A program made the position numbers and the translations under genes. Positions 17,167 to 26,703 of a stretch of 64,000 nucleotides of DNA are shown here, in pieces; the stretch's first letter is position 1; each line of letters starts with the position of its first letter. The notes beneath the pieces were generated by a model. It was not told the DNA's origin, did no database searches, and worked only from the letters and a program-made list of their open reading frames with translations. This DNA is from Bacteroidaceae bacterium (GTDB taxonomy: Bacteria > Bacteroidota > Bacteroidia > Bacteroidales > Bacteroidaceae), in NCBI GenBank assembly GCA_017615245.1, contig JAGAAL010000043.1, positions 1 through 64,000 of the forward strand, read 5' to 3'.

Positions 17167-18723
17167 ATGAAGAAATCAGTATTAGCATTAGCTATGGCAC
17201 TTGTGCTGCCAGTAGCTGCACAGAAAGAGGCATCGGTGACCCTGAAGGTGAACGATGCAAAGGAGAAAATCAATAAGGAGATCTACGGCCAGTTTGCTGA
17301 GCATCTGGGTACATGTATCTATGGTGGCCTTTGGGTAGGTCCGGATTCTAAGATTCCAAACACTCAGGGCTATCGTAACGATGTGTTGCAGGCGCTGAAG
17401 GACATCAAGGTCCCTGTAATGCGTTGGCCAGGTGGTTGCTTTGCCGACGAGTATCACTGGATGGACGGTATCGGTCCGAAGGAATCGCGTCCACGTATGG
17501 TGAACAACAACTGGGGTGGAACTGTGGAAGACAACAGCTTCGGTACGCATGAATTCCTGAACCTTTGTGAACTGCTGGGATGCGAACCATACGTCAGCAT
17601 GAACGTAGGTAGCGGTTCGGTGGAAGAAGCCGCCAAGTGGGTGGAATATATGACTGCCGCTGATGGCCCTATGGCGAAATTGAGAAAGCAGAACGGACGT
17701 GAGAAACCTTGGAAGGTATATTATATAGGTGTAGGAAACGAAAGTTGGGGATGCGGTGGAAACATGCGTCCTGAGTACTACAGCGACCTCTATCGTCGTT
17801 ATCAGACCTACTGCCGCGAGTATAGTGGAAATACACTCTACAAGGTGGCATCAGGTGCTACTGACTACGATTACGATTGGACTGCAACCCTGATGGATCG
17901 TTGTGCTGACTTCATGAAAGGTTTGTCGCTCCACTACTATACTTGTTACACTTGGAGCGGTAGTAAGGGTAGCGCTACGGAGTTCAACGACGACCAATAC
18001 TACTGGGCAATTGCCAAGTGTGGTGTGGGTGTCGAAGAAGTGCTGAGAAAGCAGATTGCTGTGATGGATCAGTACGACCCAAGCGGCAAGGTAGACCTCT
18101 TGCTCGACGAGTGGGGAACTTGGTGGGATAAGGAACCAGGTAGTATCGAGGGTCACCTCCGTCAGCAGAACTCAATGCGTGATGCTATGGTGGCTGCCTT
18201 CTCGCTCAACACTTTCCATCAGTACACCAAGCGTCTGAAGATGTGTAACATCGCGCAGATTGCCAATGTGCTGCAGAGTATGGTGCTGACGAAGGACGAC
18301 AAGATGTTGCTCACACCTACCTATTATGTCTTCAAAATGTATGTGCCGAATATGGAGGCAACGAACATCCCGTTGACTGTGAAGTGTGACTATTTCGACG
18401 CAGAGAATGAGCAGAAGAACAGCGCACGTCGTGTGGCTCCATATGTAAGCTGCTCTGCATCAAAGATGGCTGACGGAACCGTCAACATCAATTTGGCGAA
18501 TGCTGACCTGAAGAATACTACGAAGGTGACGATTGACCTTGCTGGCATCAAGGGTAGAGTACAGAACGTCCAGATTCTGACATCGAAGAACATCGCGGAC
18601 CACAACACCTTCGAGAATCCCAATCTTGTGAAACCGGCAGCATTCAACGGTGCAAAGATTGTAAACGGTTCGCTGGTGGTTGATATGCCAAAGGCTTCGA
18701 TAGTTTGTCTGCAGATTAAGTAG
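17167..18723 (+). CDS. GH51 alpha-L-arabinofuranosidase
   Basis: A 518-residue exported glycoside hydrolase family 51 enzyme releasing arabinose from arabinan or arabinoxylan side chains. It has a signal peptide (residues 1-19, cleaved near AAQ), the (beta/alpha)8 domain with RWPGGCFADEYHW, the acid/base Glu192 in GVGNESWG and the nucleophile Glu315 in LLLDEWG, then a C-terminal beta domain. Length and motifs are complete. It is not in a recognisable SusC/SusD polysaccharide locus here, only behind a small lipoprotein. Confidence 0.93.
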   Translation: MKKSVLALAMALVLPVAAQKEASVTLKVNDAKEKINKEIYGQFAEHLGTCIYGGLWVGPDSKIPNTQGYRNDVLQALKDIKVPVMRWPGGCFADEYHWMDGIGPKESRPRMVNNNWGGTVEDNSFGTHEFLNLCELLGCEPYVSMNVGSGSVEEAAKWVEYMTAADGPMAKLRKQNGREKPWKVYYIGVGNESWGCGGNMRPEYYSDLYRRYQTYCREYSGNTLYKVASGATDYDYDWTATLMDRCADFMKGLSLHYYTCYTWSGSKGSATEFNDDQYYWAIAKCGVGVEEVLRKQIAVMDQYDPSGKVDLLLDEWGTWWDKEPGSIEGHLRQQNSMRDAMVAAFSLNTFHQYTKRLKMCNIAQIANVLQSMVLTKDDKMLLTPTYYVFKMYVPNMEATNIPLTVKCDYFDAENEQKNSARRVAPYVSCSASKMADGTVNINLANADLKNTTKVTIDLAGIKGRVQNVQILTSKNIADHNTFENPNLVKPAAFNGAKIVNGSLVVDMPKASIVCLQIK

Positions 18724-18740
18724 AATTGAAAAATTGAAGT

Positions 18741-19268
18741 GTGAAGTGGTCTTTGACAGCTGTTGTGTTGTGTCTGATGCTCGTAGGATGTGACCAGGAG
18801 CGGGCATACACTTATCAGTCGGGAGGCAAGGAATGTCGCATTAAGTTGGAAACGATGAATGATTCGACGTGGGAAGTGCAGCATTTCATAGGTGACTCGC
18901 TGACGGATGTGTGGGCACTTCGCGATTCGGTCTATCAGTTCGATTGCGGAGACCTGACAGGAGACGGACGTCCGGAGATTCTGGTGGGCGTGATTAAAGC
19001 GACACGTTACCGTCCGTACCTCGACAAACGGCTGTTCATCTTCAAACTCTTCAAAGGACGGAAGATACGACCCCTGTGGCTCGGCTCACGAATGGGACTG
19101 CCGCTGATAGACTTCAAAGTGGAACGCGATTCCATTCCTGCAATGGTACATACCTGGGAGCGCGACACGGATGGTACGACGGTGGAACGGATTTATCGGC
19201 AGCAGGGATTCGGACTGAAGTTTGTCTCGGAAAAGGAGAGAAAAGAAGTAAAAGTGGAAGTAGAATAG
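18741..19268 (+). CDS. hypothetical lipoprotein with FG-GAP-like repeat
   Basis: A 175-residue predicted lipoprotein starting at GTG 18741, with lipobox LVGC (Cys about 17). A segment CGDLTGDGRPEILVG resembles a calcium-binding FG-GAP or integrin-type repeat. The C-terminus is Lys/Glu-rich. It sits between the GH51 gene and a DUF3160 lipoprotein gene in the same direction. Function is unknown. Confidence 0.7.
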   Translation: MKWSLTAVVLCLMLVGCDQERAYTYQSGGKECRIKLETMNDSTWEVQHFIGDSLTDVWALRDSVYQFDCGDLTGDGRPEILVGVIKATRYRPYLDKRLFIFKLFKGRKIRPLWLGSRMGLPLIDFKVERDSIPAMVHTWERDTDGTTVERIYRQQGFGLKFVSEKERKEVKVEVE

Positions 19269-19455
19269 GAGACAAAAGTAGTGGCAGGAGTTAAAAGTAG
19301 TGACAGGAGTGGCAGACGATACTCAAGGATGAGAACAACAGCATAGTGCCATCTGCACTCCTCTACTCCCGTACTCCTGCACTCCTAATAACAACTTCCT
19401 TCTATAACTCCAGAAAGTTAAATAAATAATAAATAGTCTAATGGTAAATGAGATT

Positions 19456-21900
19456 ATGAAAAAAGTACTTTTGTCATTGTCGATGTTGTTGGCGCTGACC
19501 GCTTGTAACAACACAAGCAAGCCAACAGGCGATACACTCGCTAATGAAAATGTGGAATGTGAGGAGTTCAACCCTCATTCGTTCCTTATGACACAGGAGA
19601 AATTGTCGGATAAGATTGATCTCGACATGGACATCTCGGACATGACTTATCAGGAACTTCGTTTGCTGAAGAGTTATGTGTATGCCACCAAGGGTGTGTG
19701 GTTTATGGATGCAGATATTAACTCGTTCTTCTGCACGAAATGTGAATGGTATTACGAGCGTTGCTTCGAGAAAATGGAGCAACACGACTGGAACGAGGAA
19801 TATGTGACAGACATCAGCAATGCGAAACTGACAGATGCTGAGACGGCTTTCATCAAGAAGATTGACGAGCGGATGGCAGAAATGGAGAAGCGTCGTGAGA
19901 TGGACCGCGACGGTTTGAAACTGCTGAATCCTGCGATGACGGTCAACATGTTTGTGCTTGACGATTTCGACCAGCAGTTCTATAAGAAGCTGTGTCAGAA
20001 CAACTTCGTCATCGTACCTACGGAGGATCAGCAGCTGTTCAACGTCTATGAGCAGAACGACTACAACCGCATTCCGAACTACGTGACTACGGATGTCTAT
20101 CTGCAGGCCTTCCACATGTATTTCAGTTATGTGCTGAAGATGGTTGAGCGTCATGAGTTTGTCGACCGTATTCATAATGTCTGCGTGAAGATGAACAAGT
20201 CTGCGATGGAGGTGGCAGGTGAGACTACTAACGCTGAAATCAAGGATATGGCTGAATACAACGCAGCATTCTTTGCGATTGGCGACCGTCTGCTGACAGG
20301 CAATCAGGATCTTGTTGTACCAGAGAGATACAAGTCGAAGGTGGAAGGCGAGCTGGAGAATATCGATGCGCTTCAGATGCAGCAATCGCCGATGATGTCA
20401 TACAGAGAGCTGGATTTCGCTTACGACCTCTTCACGCCTCGTGGACATTACACTCGTACCGAGGCTCAGAAGCGTTACTTCCGTGCGATGATGTGGTTGC
20501 AGACTTGCACGTTCTGTCGTGAGAACGAGACCTCAGTGAAGTACGCGTCGATGATGGCTTACTTGCTGAACACGCTGAAGAGCGGCAACAAACTGCCTGG
20601 TCAGGATGTCTATGAGATGCTGAACTTCCTCATGGGTCAGGTGGATAACGTATCTGTATTCGATATGGCTGAATACTTTGCTAAGCAGAACTACAAATCG
20701 GTGAACGATCTCGTAGATGCTGGTAAGCTGAAGTCGCTCGATAAGTTCCTTGTGAACCTGTTCAAGGAGCGCAACCGTGTGAAGTCGAAGATTAGCGAAG
20801 ATGGCTGCGAGGACAAAATCAACTTCATGCCACAGCGCTATACACCCGACGGCGAGGTGCTGACCTATATGTTCGACGAGACGCCTAATAGCAACAAGCC
20901 ATTCCCATCAGGACTGGATGTGTTCTCAGCGTTCGGTGCTGAGGAGGCCGACAATATTATAAAGAATGTGTACGACTATCCATCGCTTTGGAGCGATTAC
21001 GACAAGCAGTCGAAGGAGATGAAGGATAAGTTTGCCAAGTTTGACGAGTGGGATTTGTCGATGTACAACAAGTGGTTCGAGTGCCTGGTAACGCTGCAGA
21101 ACAACGACAAGAGCTATCCTGACTATATGAATACGAATGCTTGGGCTCGCAAGAATCTCAACACGGCGTTGGCTTCGTGGGCAGAGCTGAAGCACGATGC
21201 CATCCTCTATGCCGAGCAGCCTATCTGTGCTGAGTGTGGTGGCGGTGAGGAAATGCCTGAACCTCTCCTCGTAGGTTACGTCGAGCCGAACCTCAAGTTC
21301 TGGAACAAGATGCGTGAGATGCTCACCATGACACATGAGTTGCTCGACACGAACAAGCTTATGAACGATGACCTGCGTGAAAAGACCGAGCAGCTGGAAG
21401 ACTATATCGACTTCTGTATCAACATCACGAAGAAGGAACTCAACCACAAGCCGCTCGACGAGTCGGAATATCGCGAGATTGAGTACCTCGGCAGTTCGCT
21501 CGAATGGTTCACGCTCAGCGTCATCGATCCTGACCTCTCTCTGAGTTCATGGGGCGAAGTTGAAGGAGCCGACCGCTCGATTGCTCAGGTGGCCGATGTC
21601 TTCACACGTGTGGTGCTTGGATGTGAAAAGTGTGGTATCCTCTACGAGGCGACAGGTAATGCCGATGCTATCTACGTCGTTGTGGATATCGACGGTAAGA
21701 CCTACCTCACTCGCGGTGCTACCTACAGCTACTATGAGTTCGTGAACGAGTTGGATAAGCGTCTCACCGACGAGGAATGGCAGGAGCGTCTCGAGAAGGG
21801 CGATGCACCGGGCCGTCCGAAGTGGATGCTGCCGCTGCTCCTCGATAGCGACAAAAAGCTGACAGTCAATGAAGAGCTCTTCTATAGCACTGGCTGTTAG
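19456..21900 (+). CDS. DUF3160 family lipoprotein with YARHG-like domain
   Basis: An 814-residue predicted lipoprotein. The ATG at 19456 (MKKVLLSLS) is preferred over one five codons upstream because it begins the signal peptide; the lipobox Cys is in LTAC. Residues about 50-110 resemble a YARHG domain (ELRLLKSYVYATKG... with a WYY ending). The rest matches my recollection of DUF3160, a large alpha-helical family seen in Bacteroidetes surface proteins. A CxxC pair (CAECGGG) lies near residue 594. The capA-like gene begins inside its last 32 bp. Confidence 0.75.
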   Translation: MKKVLLSLSMLLALTACNNTSKPTGDTLANENVECEEFNPHSFLMTQEKLSDKIDLDMDISDMTYQELRLLKSYVYATKGVWFMDADINSFFCTKCEWYYERCFEKMEQHDWNEEYVTDISNAKLTDAETAFIKKIDERMAEMEKRREMDRDGLKLLNPAMTVNMFVLDDFDQQFYKKLCQNNFVIVPTEDQQLFNVYEQNDYNRIPNYVTTDVYLQAFHMYFSYVLKMVERHEFVDRIHNVCVKMNKSAMEVAGETTNAEIKDMAEYNAAFFAIGDRLLTGNQDLVVPERYKSKVEGELENIDALQMQQSPMMSYRELDFAYDLFTPRGHYTRTEAQKRYFRAMMWLQTCTFCRENETSVKYASMMAYLLNTLKSGNKLPGQDVYEMLNFLMGQVDNVSVFDMAEYFAKQNYKSVNDLVDAGKLKSLDKFLVNLFKERNRVKSKISEDGCEDKINFMPQRYTPDGEVLTYMFDETPNSNKPFPSGLDVFSAFGAEEADNIIKNVYDYPSLWSDYDKQSKEMKDKFAKFDEWDLSMYNKWFECLVTLQNNDKSYPDYMNTNAWARKNLNTALASWAELKHDAILYAEQPICAECGGGEEMPEPLLVGYVEPNLKFWNKMREMLTMTHELLDTNKLMNDDLREKTEQLEDYIDFCINITKKELNHKPLDESEYREIEYLGSSLEWFTLSVIDPDLSLSSWGEVEGADRSIAQVADVFTRVVLGCEKCGILYEATGNADAIYVVVDIDGKTYLTRGATYSYYEFVNELDKRLTDEEWQERLEKGDAPGRPKWMLPLLLDSDKKLTVNEELFYSTGC

Positions 21901-22807
21901 TCTGCTCATGTTCTATGCGTGTTCCTCTTCTCCGTCATCCAACGGGGAGGAGGAACTGCTTTCTATTCTCTTTACTGGCGACGTGCTGTTGGATAGGGGA
22001 GTGCGACCCATTGCCGAGCGCCGAGGGGTGGCTTACCTCTTCGACAGCGTGCAGACGGAGTTCCGGCAGGCCGATGCCGTAGTGGTCAATCTCGAATGTC
22101 CGTTGACCGATACCGTTTCGCCTGTCAACAAGCGCTATATCTTCCGTGCCGATGCCGACTGGGCAAAAGACTTGCAGCGAGTGGGCATCACCCATGCCGC
22201 ATTGGCCAACAACCACACCAACGACCAAGGCCGTCGCGGCTTGCAGGCAACGTATCAGCATCTCTGCGAGGCAGGCATCGTGCCGATTGGGTATGGTTGC
22301 TCGTACGAGGAACAGTCCACACCAGTCATCATCGAGAAGGGAAACGTCCAAGTGGCAGTGTTCAATGCGGTGATGATGGCGCTCGAGAACTGGCATTATC
22401 TCGAAGGGCGTTCAGGCATCTGCCAGCCATCGACCGACCAGCTCGTGCAGACCATCGCCGACTATCGCGAGCAGCATCCCGAGACCGCGATTGTGGCGGT
22501 GTTGCATTGGGGCGTCGAGTTCAACCGTATGCCGTCGATGACCCAGCGTCTGCTGGCCCGTCAGCTCTCCGATGCCGGCATGGATGCCATCATCGGCCAT
22601 CATCCCCATGTCACCCAACCCGTCGATACCATCGGCCACACCCTTGTGTGCTACAGCCTCGGCAACTTCGTCTTCGACCAGCATCCGCCGCAAACCCGTC
22701 AGTGCATCATGCTTCGTCTGAAGGTCCACGCCAATAAGCGCATCACCTACGATGTCATCCCTACACGCATCGAGGGTAATCGTCCGATACCCTATATATA
22801 TAAATAA
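21869..22807 (+). CDS. CapA family lipoprotein (PGA_cap metallophosphoesterase fold)
   Basis: A 312-residue predicted lipoprotein of the CapA/PGA_cap family, a calcineurin-like fold. Lipobox FYAC follows a short signal. Metal-site motifs are in order: FTGDVLLDRG, NLECPLTD, LANNHTNDQG, LHWGVEFN, GHHPHVTQ and YSLGNFVFDQ. Relatives take part in poly-gamma-glutamate capsule synthesis, but most Bacteroidales copies have no proven substrate. It overlaps the DUF3160 gene by 32 bp in another frame, suggesting coupled translation. Confidence 0.88.
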   Translation: MKSSSIALAVSLLMFYACSSSPSSNGEEELLSILFTGDVLLDRGVRPIAERRGVAYLFDSVQTEFRQADAVVVNLECPLTDTVSPVNKRYIFRADADWAKDLQRVGITHAALANNHTNDQGRRGLQATYQHLCEAGIVPIGYGCSYEEQSTPVIIEKGNVQVAVFNAVMMALENWHYLEGRSGICQPSTDQLVQTIADYREQHPETAIVAVLHWGVEFNRMPSMTQRLLARQLSDAGMDAIIGHHPHVTQPVDTIGHTLVCYSLGNFVFDQHPPQTRQCIMLRLKVHANKRITYDVIPTRIEGNRPIPYIYK

Positions 22808-22843
22808 GGAGTCAACACAGGTTTTAATTTCTTTCTATCAGAT

Positions 22844-24022
22844 TTATTTAAACATGCCAATAATATAAGCTATAGAGATTATTATTGTCAATACGATAAC
22901 TATAATTATTACAAGAGGGTTTTTATACAAAAGATCAAGGTCAAAACGTATTTTTTTATCAGTTACAAATTCGAATATGGTTAAAATAATTAGTAATGCA
23001 AATAGAATTATTGATAATGCTATCACTGCTACTGCAAATGATTGGGCCAATAAACCAAATATGCATACCCCGACAATTAAAATTAGGAGAACGATTAACG
23101 ATATGAGCAGATTTTGCGTACCTTTCCATATCCGATACCATATTTTTTCTCTCATTTTTTTTAGCTTCTCCTCTTTGGCTTTTTCTTCCAATTGTTTCTT
23201 TAAATAATCACCGAAATCTGTACGTTGTAACGAAATCTGGCTATTTAAATTTAAGCAACCAATAAAAGAACTATCTAACAATATGTATTCCTTTGAAGGA
23301 AGGTAAATGTTTCTTAATGAAACGCAACCACTAAATGATTCTGTTCCTATCTCCATTTGTGGATTAGTAATTGTTAAATCTGTAAGACTACTACAATCTT
23401 TAAATGCCTCCCAATCGATTTTGTTAATGTTTTTACCTAAAACGATTTCCTTCAATCCATAACAACAAGAAAAACTGTTATATCCTATTTCACTTATTTG
23501 AGGAGGTAATTCTAATGATGTTAAACTTTCACATCCACTAAACATAGAGGATGGTATTATTGTCATATTATCAGGTAAAACAAACTCTTTTAAAGAGGTA
23601 CATCCAGCAAAACAGGCACGGTCAATTTCTCCTACATTTTTAGGAAGAATGATTTTTTCCAAACTTGTGCAAAACTGAAAACATGTATCTTGTATGCGTT
23701 CAATATCACCACAAAACTCAACACTTTTTAATTGTTTGCAATTCTCAAAAACTGCCTGTTGTAATATTTTTACAGTTTTAGGTATAACTATACTCTCAAT
23801 ATCTGTTTCTGCGAACGCTATATAGCTAAGTTCCTTTACTGGTAAAGTAGTCTTCCCTTCTAATAATGTAATTGTTTCAGGAATAATAATGTGTTGTAAA
23901 GACGATTCAGCTTTAAGTACAATTGCATATTTATTGCTTTCATTGTAGTAATAAATACCATCAATGAGGTGACAGTCCTTACTGTCAAGTTTATAATTAC
24001 GCCAATGCTCGCCTACTGTCAT
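22844..24022 (-). CDS. BspA-like leucine-rich repeat membrane protein
   Basis: A 392-residue protein with about eight LRR_5 (BspA/Treponema type) repeats over residues 45-280, recurring as a pattern of cysteine, SL(K/E)-x-(I/L) and PxxxxxI. It then has a charged coiled coil (about 280-300) and three or four hydrophobic segments to the C-terminus. There is no signal peptide, so the LRR part may face the cytoplasm or use the C-terminal helices for anchoring. The gene is much more AT-rich than its neighbours and stands alone beside a tandem repeat array, which suggests recent acquisition. Confidence 0.8.
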   Translation of the reverse strand: MTVGEHWRNYKLDSKDCHLIDGIYYYNESNKYAIVLKAESSLQHIIIPETITLLEGKTTLPVKELSYIAFAETDIESIVIPKTVKILQQAVFENCKQLKSVEFCGDIERIQDTCFQFCTSLEKIILPKNVGEIDRACFAGCTSLKEFVLPDNMTIIPSSMFSGCESLTSLELPPQISEIGYNSFSCCYGLKEIVLGKNINKIDWEAFKDCSSLTDLTITNPQMEIGTESFSGCVSLRNIYLPSKEYILLDSSFIGCLNLNSQISLQRTDFGDYLKKQLEEKAKEEKLKKMREKIWYRIWKGTQNLLISLIVLLILIVGVCIFGLLAQSFAVAVIALSIILFALLIILTIFEFVTDKKIRFDLDLLYKNPLVIIIVIVLTIIISIAYIIGMFK

Positions 24023-24127
24023 AATCTAATTATTCTATAGCTCCATATATTATGTTCTATCACTTCGAATATAATATGATCCTTTAATTATATATAACCT
24101 TTCAATTAATTGCTCGATTAATTGCTG

Positions 24128-24135
24128 CAAATATA
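24128..24135 (-). promoter_or_regulatory. -7 element of the LRR protein gene
   Basis: The minus strand reads TATATTTG, about 105 bp before the ATG. The -33 element is not clear. Confidence 0.35.
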
Positions 24136-24248
24136 CTACTTTTATTGCAAAACGGAAGGAAAAACGGGAAATTTCTTTGGTTTTCGCCGTTTTCTTGGGC
24201 GAAGCGATGTGGAGTTGCTGTTTTTTTACTTTTTTTCAAACAAAGTAA

Positions 24249-24545
24249 TGCTTCCGCTATTGGTCGGAAACGCTTCGGGAAGAAAAAAACGTTTCCGCTA
24301 TTGGTCGGAAATGCTTCAGGGAAGAAAAAAACGTTTCCGCTATTGGTCGGAAACGCTTCGGGAAGAAAAGTAACGTTTCCGCTATTGGTCGGAAACGCTT
24401 CAGGGAAGAAAGTAACGTTTCCGCTATTGGTCGGAAACGCTTCAGGGAAGAAAGTAACGTTTCCGCTATTGGTCGGAAATGCTTCGGGGAGAAAAGTAAC
24501 GTTTCCGCTATTGGTCGGAAATGCTTCAGGGACGAAAGTAATGAT
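24249..24545. repeat. seven-copy 42-bp tandem repeat with internal hairpin
   Basis: Seven consecutive 42-bp units contain GTTTCCG-CTATTGGT-CGGAAAC, an inverted repeat with an 8-bp loop, followed by a conserved purine-rich GGGAAGAAA segment. Units differ by a few substitutions, some of which keep G-U pairing in the stem. Because 42 is a multiple of three, both strands stay open and would encode a 14-residue repeat. A protein product is doubtful: no ribosome-binding site or recognisable gene start is evident. The spacers are not unique, so it is not CRISPR. Confidence 0.9.
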
Positions 24546-24585
24546 AAAAGACCCTCTCTATCTTGCAATAAAGAGGGTCTGCTTT
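24546..24585. terminator. hairpin terminator downstream of htpG
   Basis: AGACCCTCT (24549-24557) and AGAGGGTCT (24572-24580) form a perfect 9-bp stem with a 14-nt loop. T-runs flank both sides (four on each), so it can act in either direction; htpG ends 50 bp away. Confidence 0.7.
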
Positions 24586-24597
24586 TGTTATATTTTC

Positions 24598-24618
24598 CCT
24601 CCCTTGAGGGGAGGGGCT
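24598..24618. repeat. GC-rich palindromic repeat downstream of htpG
   Basis: CCTCCC-TTGAG-GGGAGG forms a short hairpin of the same C/G-rich type found in ileS, 14 bp past the htpG stop. Confidence 0.5.
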
Positions 24619-24631
24619 GTCATTGTCTTCT

Positions 24632-26677
24632 TTACTTTATCAAATCCAAACTTCGGCGGACGAAGTTGGTGAGGGCTTCGCCTCGGAGGAGTCCGTTCTG
24701 CAGGAGGGCGAGGTCGATGAGCTGATGGACGAGGGCGTTGTCCTTGGCATACTGGCCGATGGTGTCGGTCTTCTTCTGCTTCTCGGCTTCGATGTCCTTG
24801 TTCACCTTTTGCAGTTCGTCCTTGCTTTCCTGACTGATTTCGTCGTACTTCTTGTCCTTATTGCTCTGGTTGATGGCGTCCTTGCGGGCGGTGAGTCCCT
24901 TGATTTCGGCCTCGATGGGCTTGAGGGCGTCGGCTGTGGCTGACTCGCCTTCTTCGGTGATGCGCTTGATGAGCGGGTGGTCGGTGTTGACTACGACGTT
25001 CATCATGTCGGGCATCTCGCCGTAGAAGTTCATGCCTTGCTGGAAGCGTGCCATGTCTTTCATTCGTCGCATGTATTCGCTCTGGGTGATGACGATTGGT
25101 GTTGATGCGGCTCCCATGGCCTGCTGCTGCACGTTGAACTCTATCTTGTCGAGCTTCGGCAGCTGGGTCTTGAACATGTCGGTGATGAGGCTTCCCTCGA
25201 AGTCCTCGTATTTGTCGTCCTTGTTCTTGTTGATGAGGCGGTCGACCACGTCGGAATCGACGCGGACGAAACGGGTCTTCTCCATCTTCTCTTCAAGGAG
25301 TCCGAGCAGGGCGGAGTCGAGTTCGCCGTCCATGACGAGCACGCTGTAGCCTTTGTTCTTGGCGGCTTCGATGTAGGCGTACTGGGCGTCGCGGTCCTGT
25401 GCGTAGAGATAGACGAGGGTGCCATCCTTGTCGGTCTGGTTGTCCTTCACGAGGGTCTTGTACTCGTCGTAGGTGAAGTACTTGCCTTCGGTGTCCTTCA
25501 ACAGGGCGTATGCCTTGGCCTTGTCGTAGTAGTCCTGTTCGGTCAGCATGCCGTAGCTGATGAATATCTTCAGGTCGTCCCACTTCTGCTCGAAGTCCTT
25601 GCGGTCGCTCTTGAAGATGCTCTGCAAGCGGTCGCTCACCTTTTTAGTTATATAAGACGAGATTTTCTTCACGTTGCTGTCGCTCTGCAAGTAACTGCGG
25701 CTCACGTTCAACGGAATGTCGGGCGAGTCGATGACGCCGTGCAAGAGGGTGAGGAACTGTGGCACGATGCCTTCGACGCTGTCGGTCACGAACACCTGGT
25801 TGCAATAGAGCTGGATTTTGTTCTTCTGCAACTCGATGCTGTTCTTCACTTTCGGGAAGTAGAGCACGCCGGTGAGGTTGAACGGGAAGTCGACGTTGAG
25901 GTGAATCCAGAACAGCGGCTCGTCGCTCATCGGGTAGAGTTCGCGGTAGAATGCTTTGTAGTCCTCGTCCTTCAGGTCGGCTGGCTTCTTGGTCCAGAGT
26001 GGGGTAGTGTCGTTGATGATGTTGTCCTCGTCGGTCTCGACCTGCTTGCCGTCCTTCCAGTCTTTCTTCTTGCCGAACGCGATGCTGATGGGCAGGAAGT
26101 GGCAGTATTTCTTTAGCAAGGTTTCGACGCGAGCATCCTCGAGGAACTCCTTGCAGTCGTCGTCGATATACATGATGATGTCAGTTCCGCGGTCGTCCTT
26201 CTGCGCATCCTCGATGGTGTACTCAGGACTGCCGTCGCATGACCATTTGACAGCCTTGCTGCCTTCCTGCCAACTCTTGGTGACGATTTCCACCTTCTTG
26301 CTCACCATGAATGCGCTGTAGAATCCCAGTCCGAAGTGGCCGATGATGGCGTTCGCATCCTCCTTGTATTTGTCGAGGAAGTCGTTGGCCGATGAGAAGG
26401 CAATCTGGTTGATATACTTGTCGATTTCTTCCTCGGTCATACCGATACCGCGGTCGCTCACGGTCAGCGTGCCAGCCTTCTTATCGATGCTGACGCGGAC
26501 GGTCAGGTCGCCTGCATCGCCCTTCAGTTCACCCTTCTGGGCAATGGTTCGCAACTTCTGAGTGGCATCGACGGCATTGCTGACGATTTCACGGATAAAG
26601 ATGTCATGATCACTGTACAAGAACTTTTTGATAACGGGGAATATGTTCTCGGTCGTAACCCCAATGTTTCCTTTCAT
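24632..26677 (-). CDS. htpG: chaperone HtpG (Hsp90)
   Basis: A 681-residue Hsp90. The N-terminal GHKL ATPase has FIREIVSNAVDATQK, DRGIGMT and GHFGLGFYSAFMV (about residues 30-130); the middle domain has the catalytic Arg region NVSRSYLQSD, and the C-terminal dimerisation domain follows. Residues about 590-640 form a charged Lys/Asp/Glu-rich helix typical of the Bacteroidota form. Hsp90 folds and matures client proteins under stress. It stands alone, with a terminator at 24546-24585; no clear promoter was recognised upstream. Confidence 0.97.
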   Translation of the reverse strand: MKGNIGVTTENIFPVIKKFLYSDHDIFIREIVSNAVDATQKLRTIAQKGELKGDAGDLTVRVSIDKKAGTLTVSDRGIGMTEEEIDKYINQIAFSSANDFLDKYKEDANAIIGHFGLGFYSAFMVSKKVEIVTKSWQEGSKAVKWSCDGSPEYTIEDAQKDDRGTDIIMYIDDDCKEFLEDARVETLLKKYCHFLPISIAFGKKKDWKDGKQVETDEDNIINDTTPLWTKKPADLKDEDYKAFYRELYPMSDEPLFWIHLNVDFPFNLTGVLYFPKVKNSIELQKNKIQLYCNQVFVTDSVEGIVPQFLTLLHGVIDSPDIPLNVSRSYLQSDSNVKKISSYITKKVSDRLQSIFKSDRKDFEQKWDDLKIFISYGMLTEQDYYDKAKAYALLKDTEGKYFTYDEYKTLVKDNQTDKDGTLVYLYAQDRDAQYAYIEAAKNKGYSVLVMDGELDSALLGLLEEKMEKTRFVRVDSDVVDRLINKNKDDKYEDFEGSLITDMFKTQLPKLDKIEFNVQQQAMGAASTPIVITQSEYMRRMKDMARFQQGMNFYGEMPDMMNVVVNTDHPLIKRITEEGESATADALKPIEAEIKGLTARKDAINQSNKDKKYDEISQESKDELQKVNKDIEAEKQKKTDTIGQYAKDNALVHQLIDLALLQNGLLRGEALTNFVRRSLDLIK

Positions 26678-26703
26678 ATAATAATATTAATTTAATAATT
26701 CTA

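Noticed and set aside
24249..24545. CRISPR array
   Set aside because: The segments between hairpins are conserved, not unique, and no cas genes are present in the window.
24145..24672. 175-codon repetitive frame across the 42-bp array
   Set aside because: The frame is open because the unit length is a multiple of three; no clear start signals, and the last third runs through the terminator and htpG 3' end. Reported as a repeat, not a gene.
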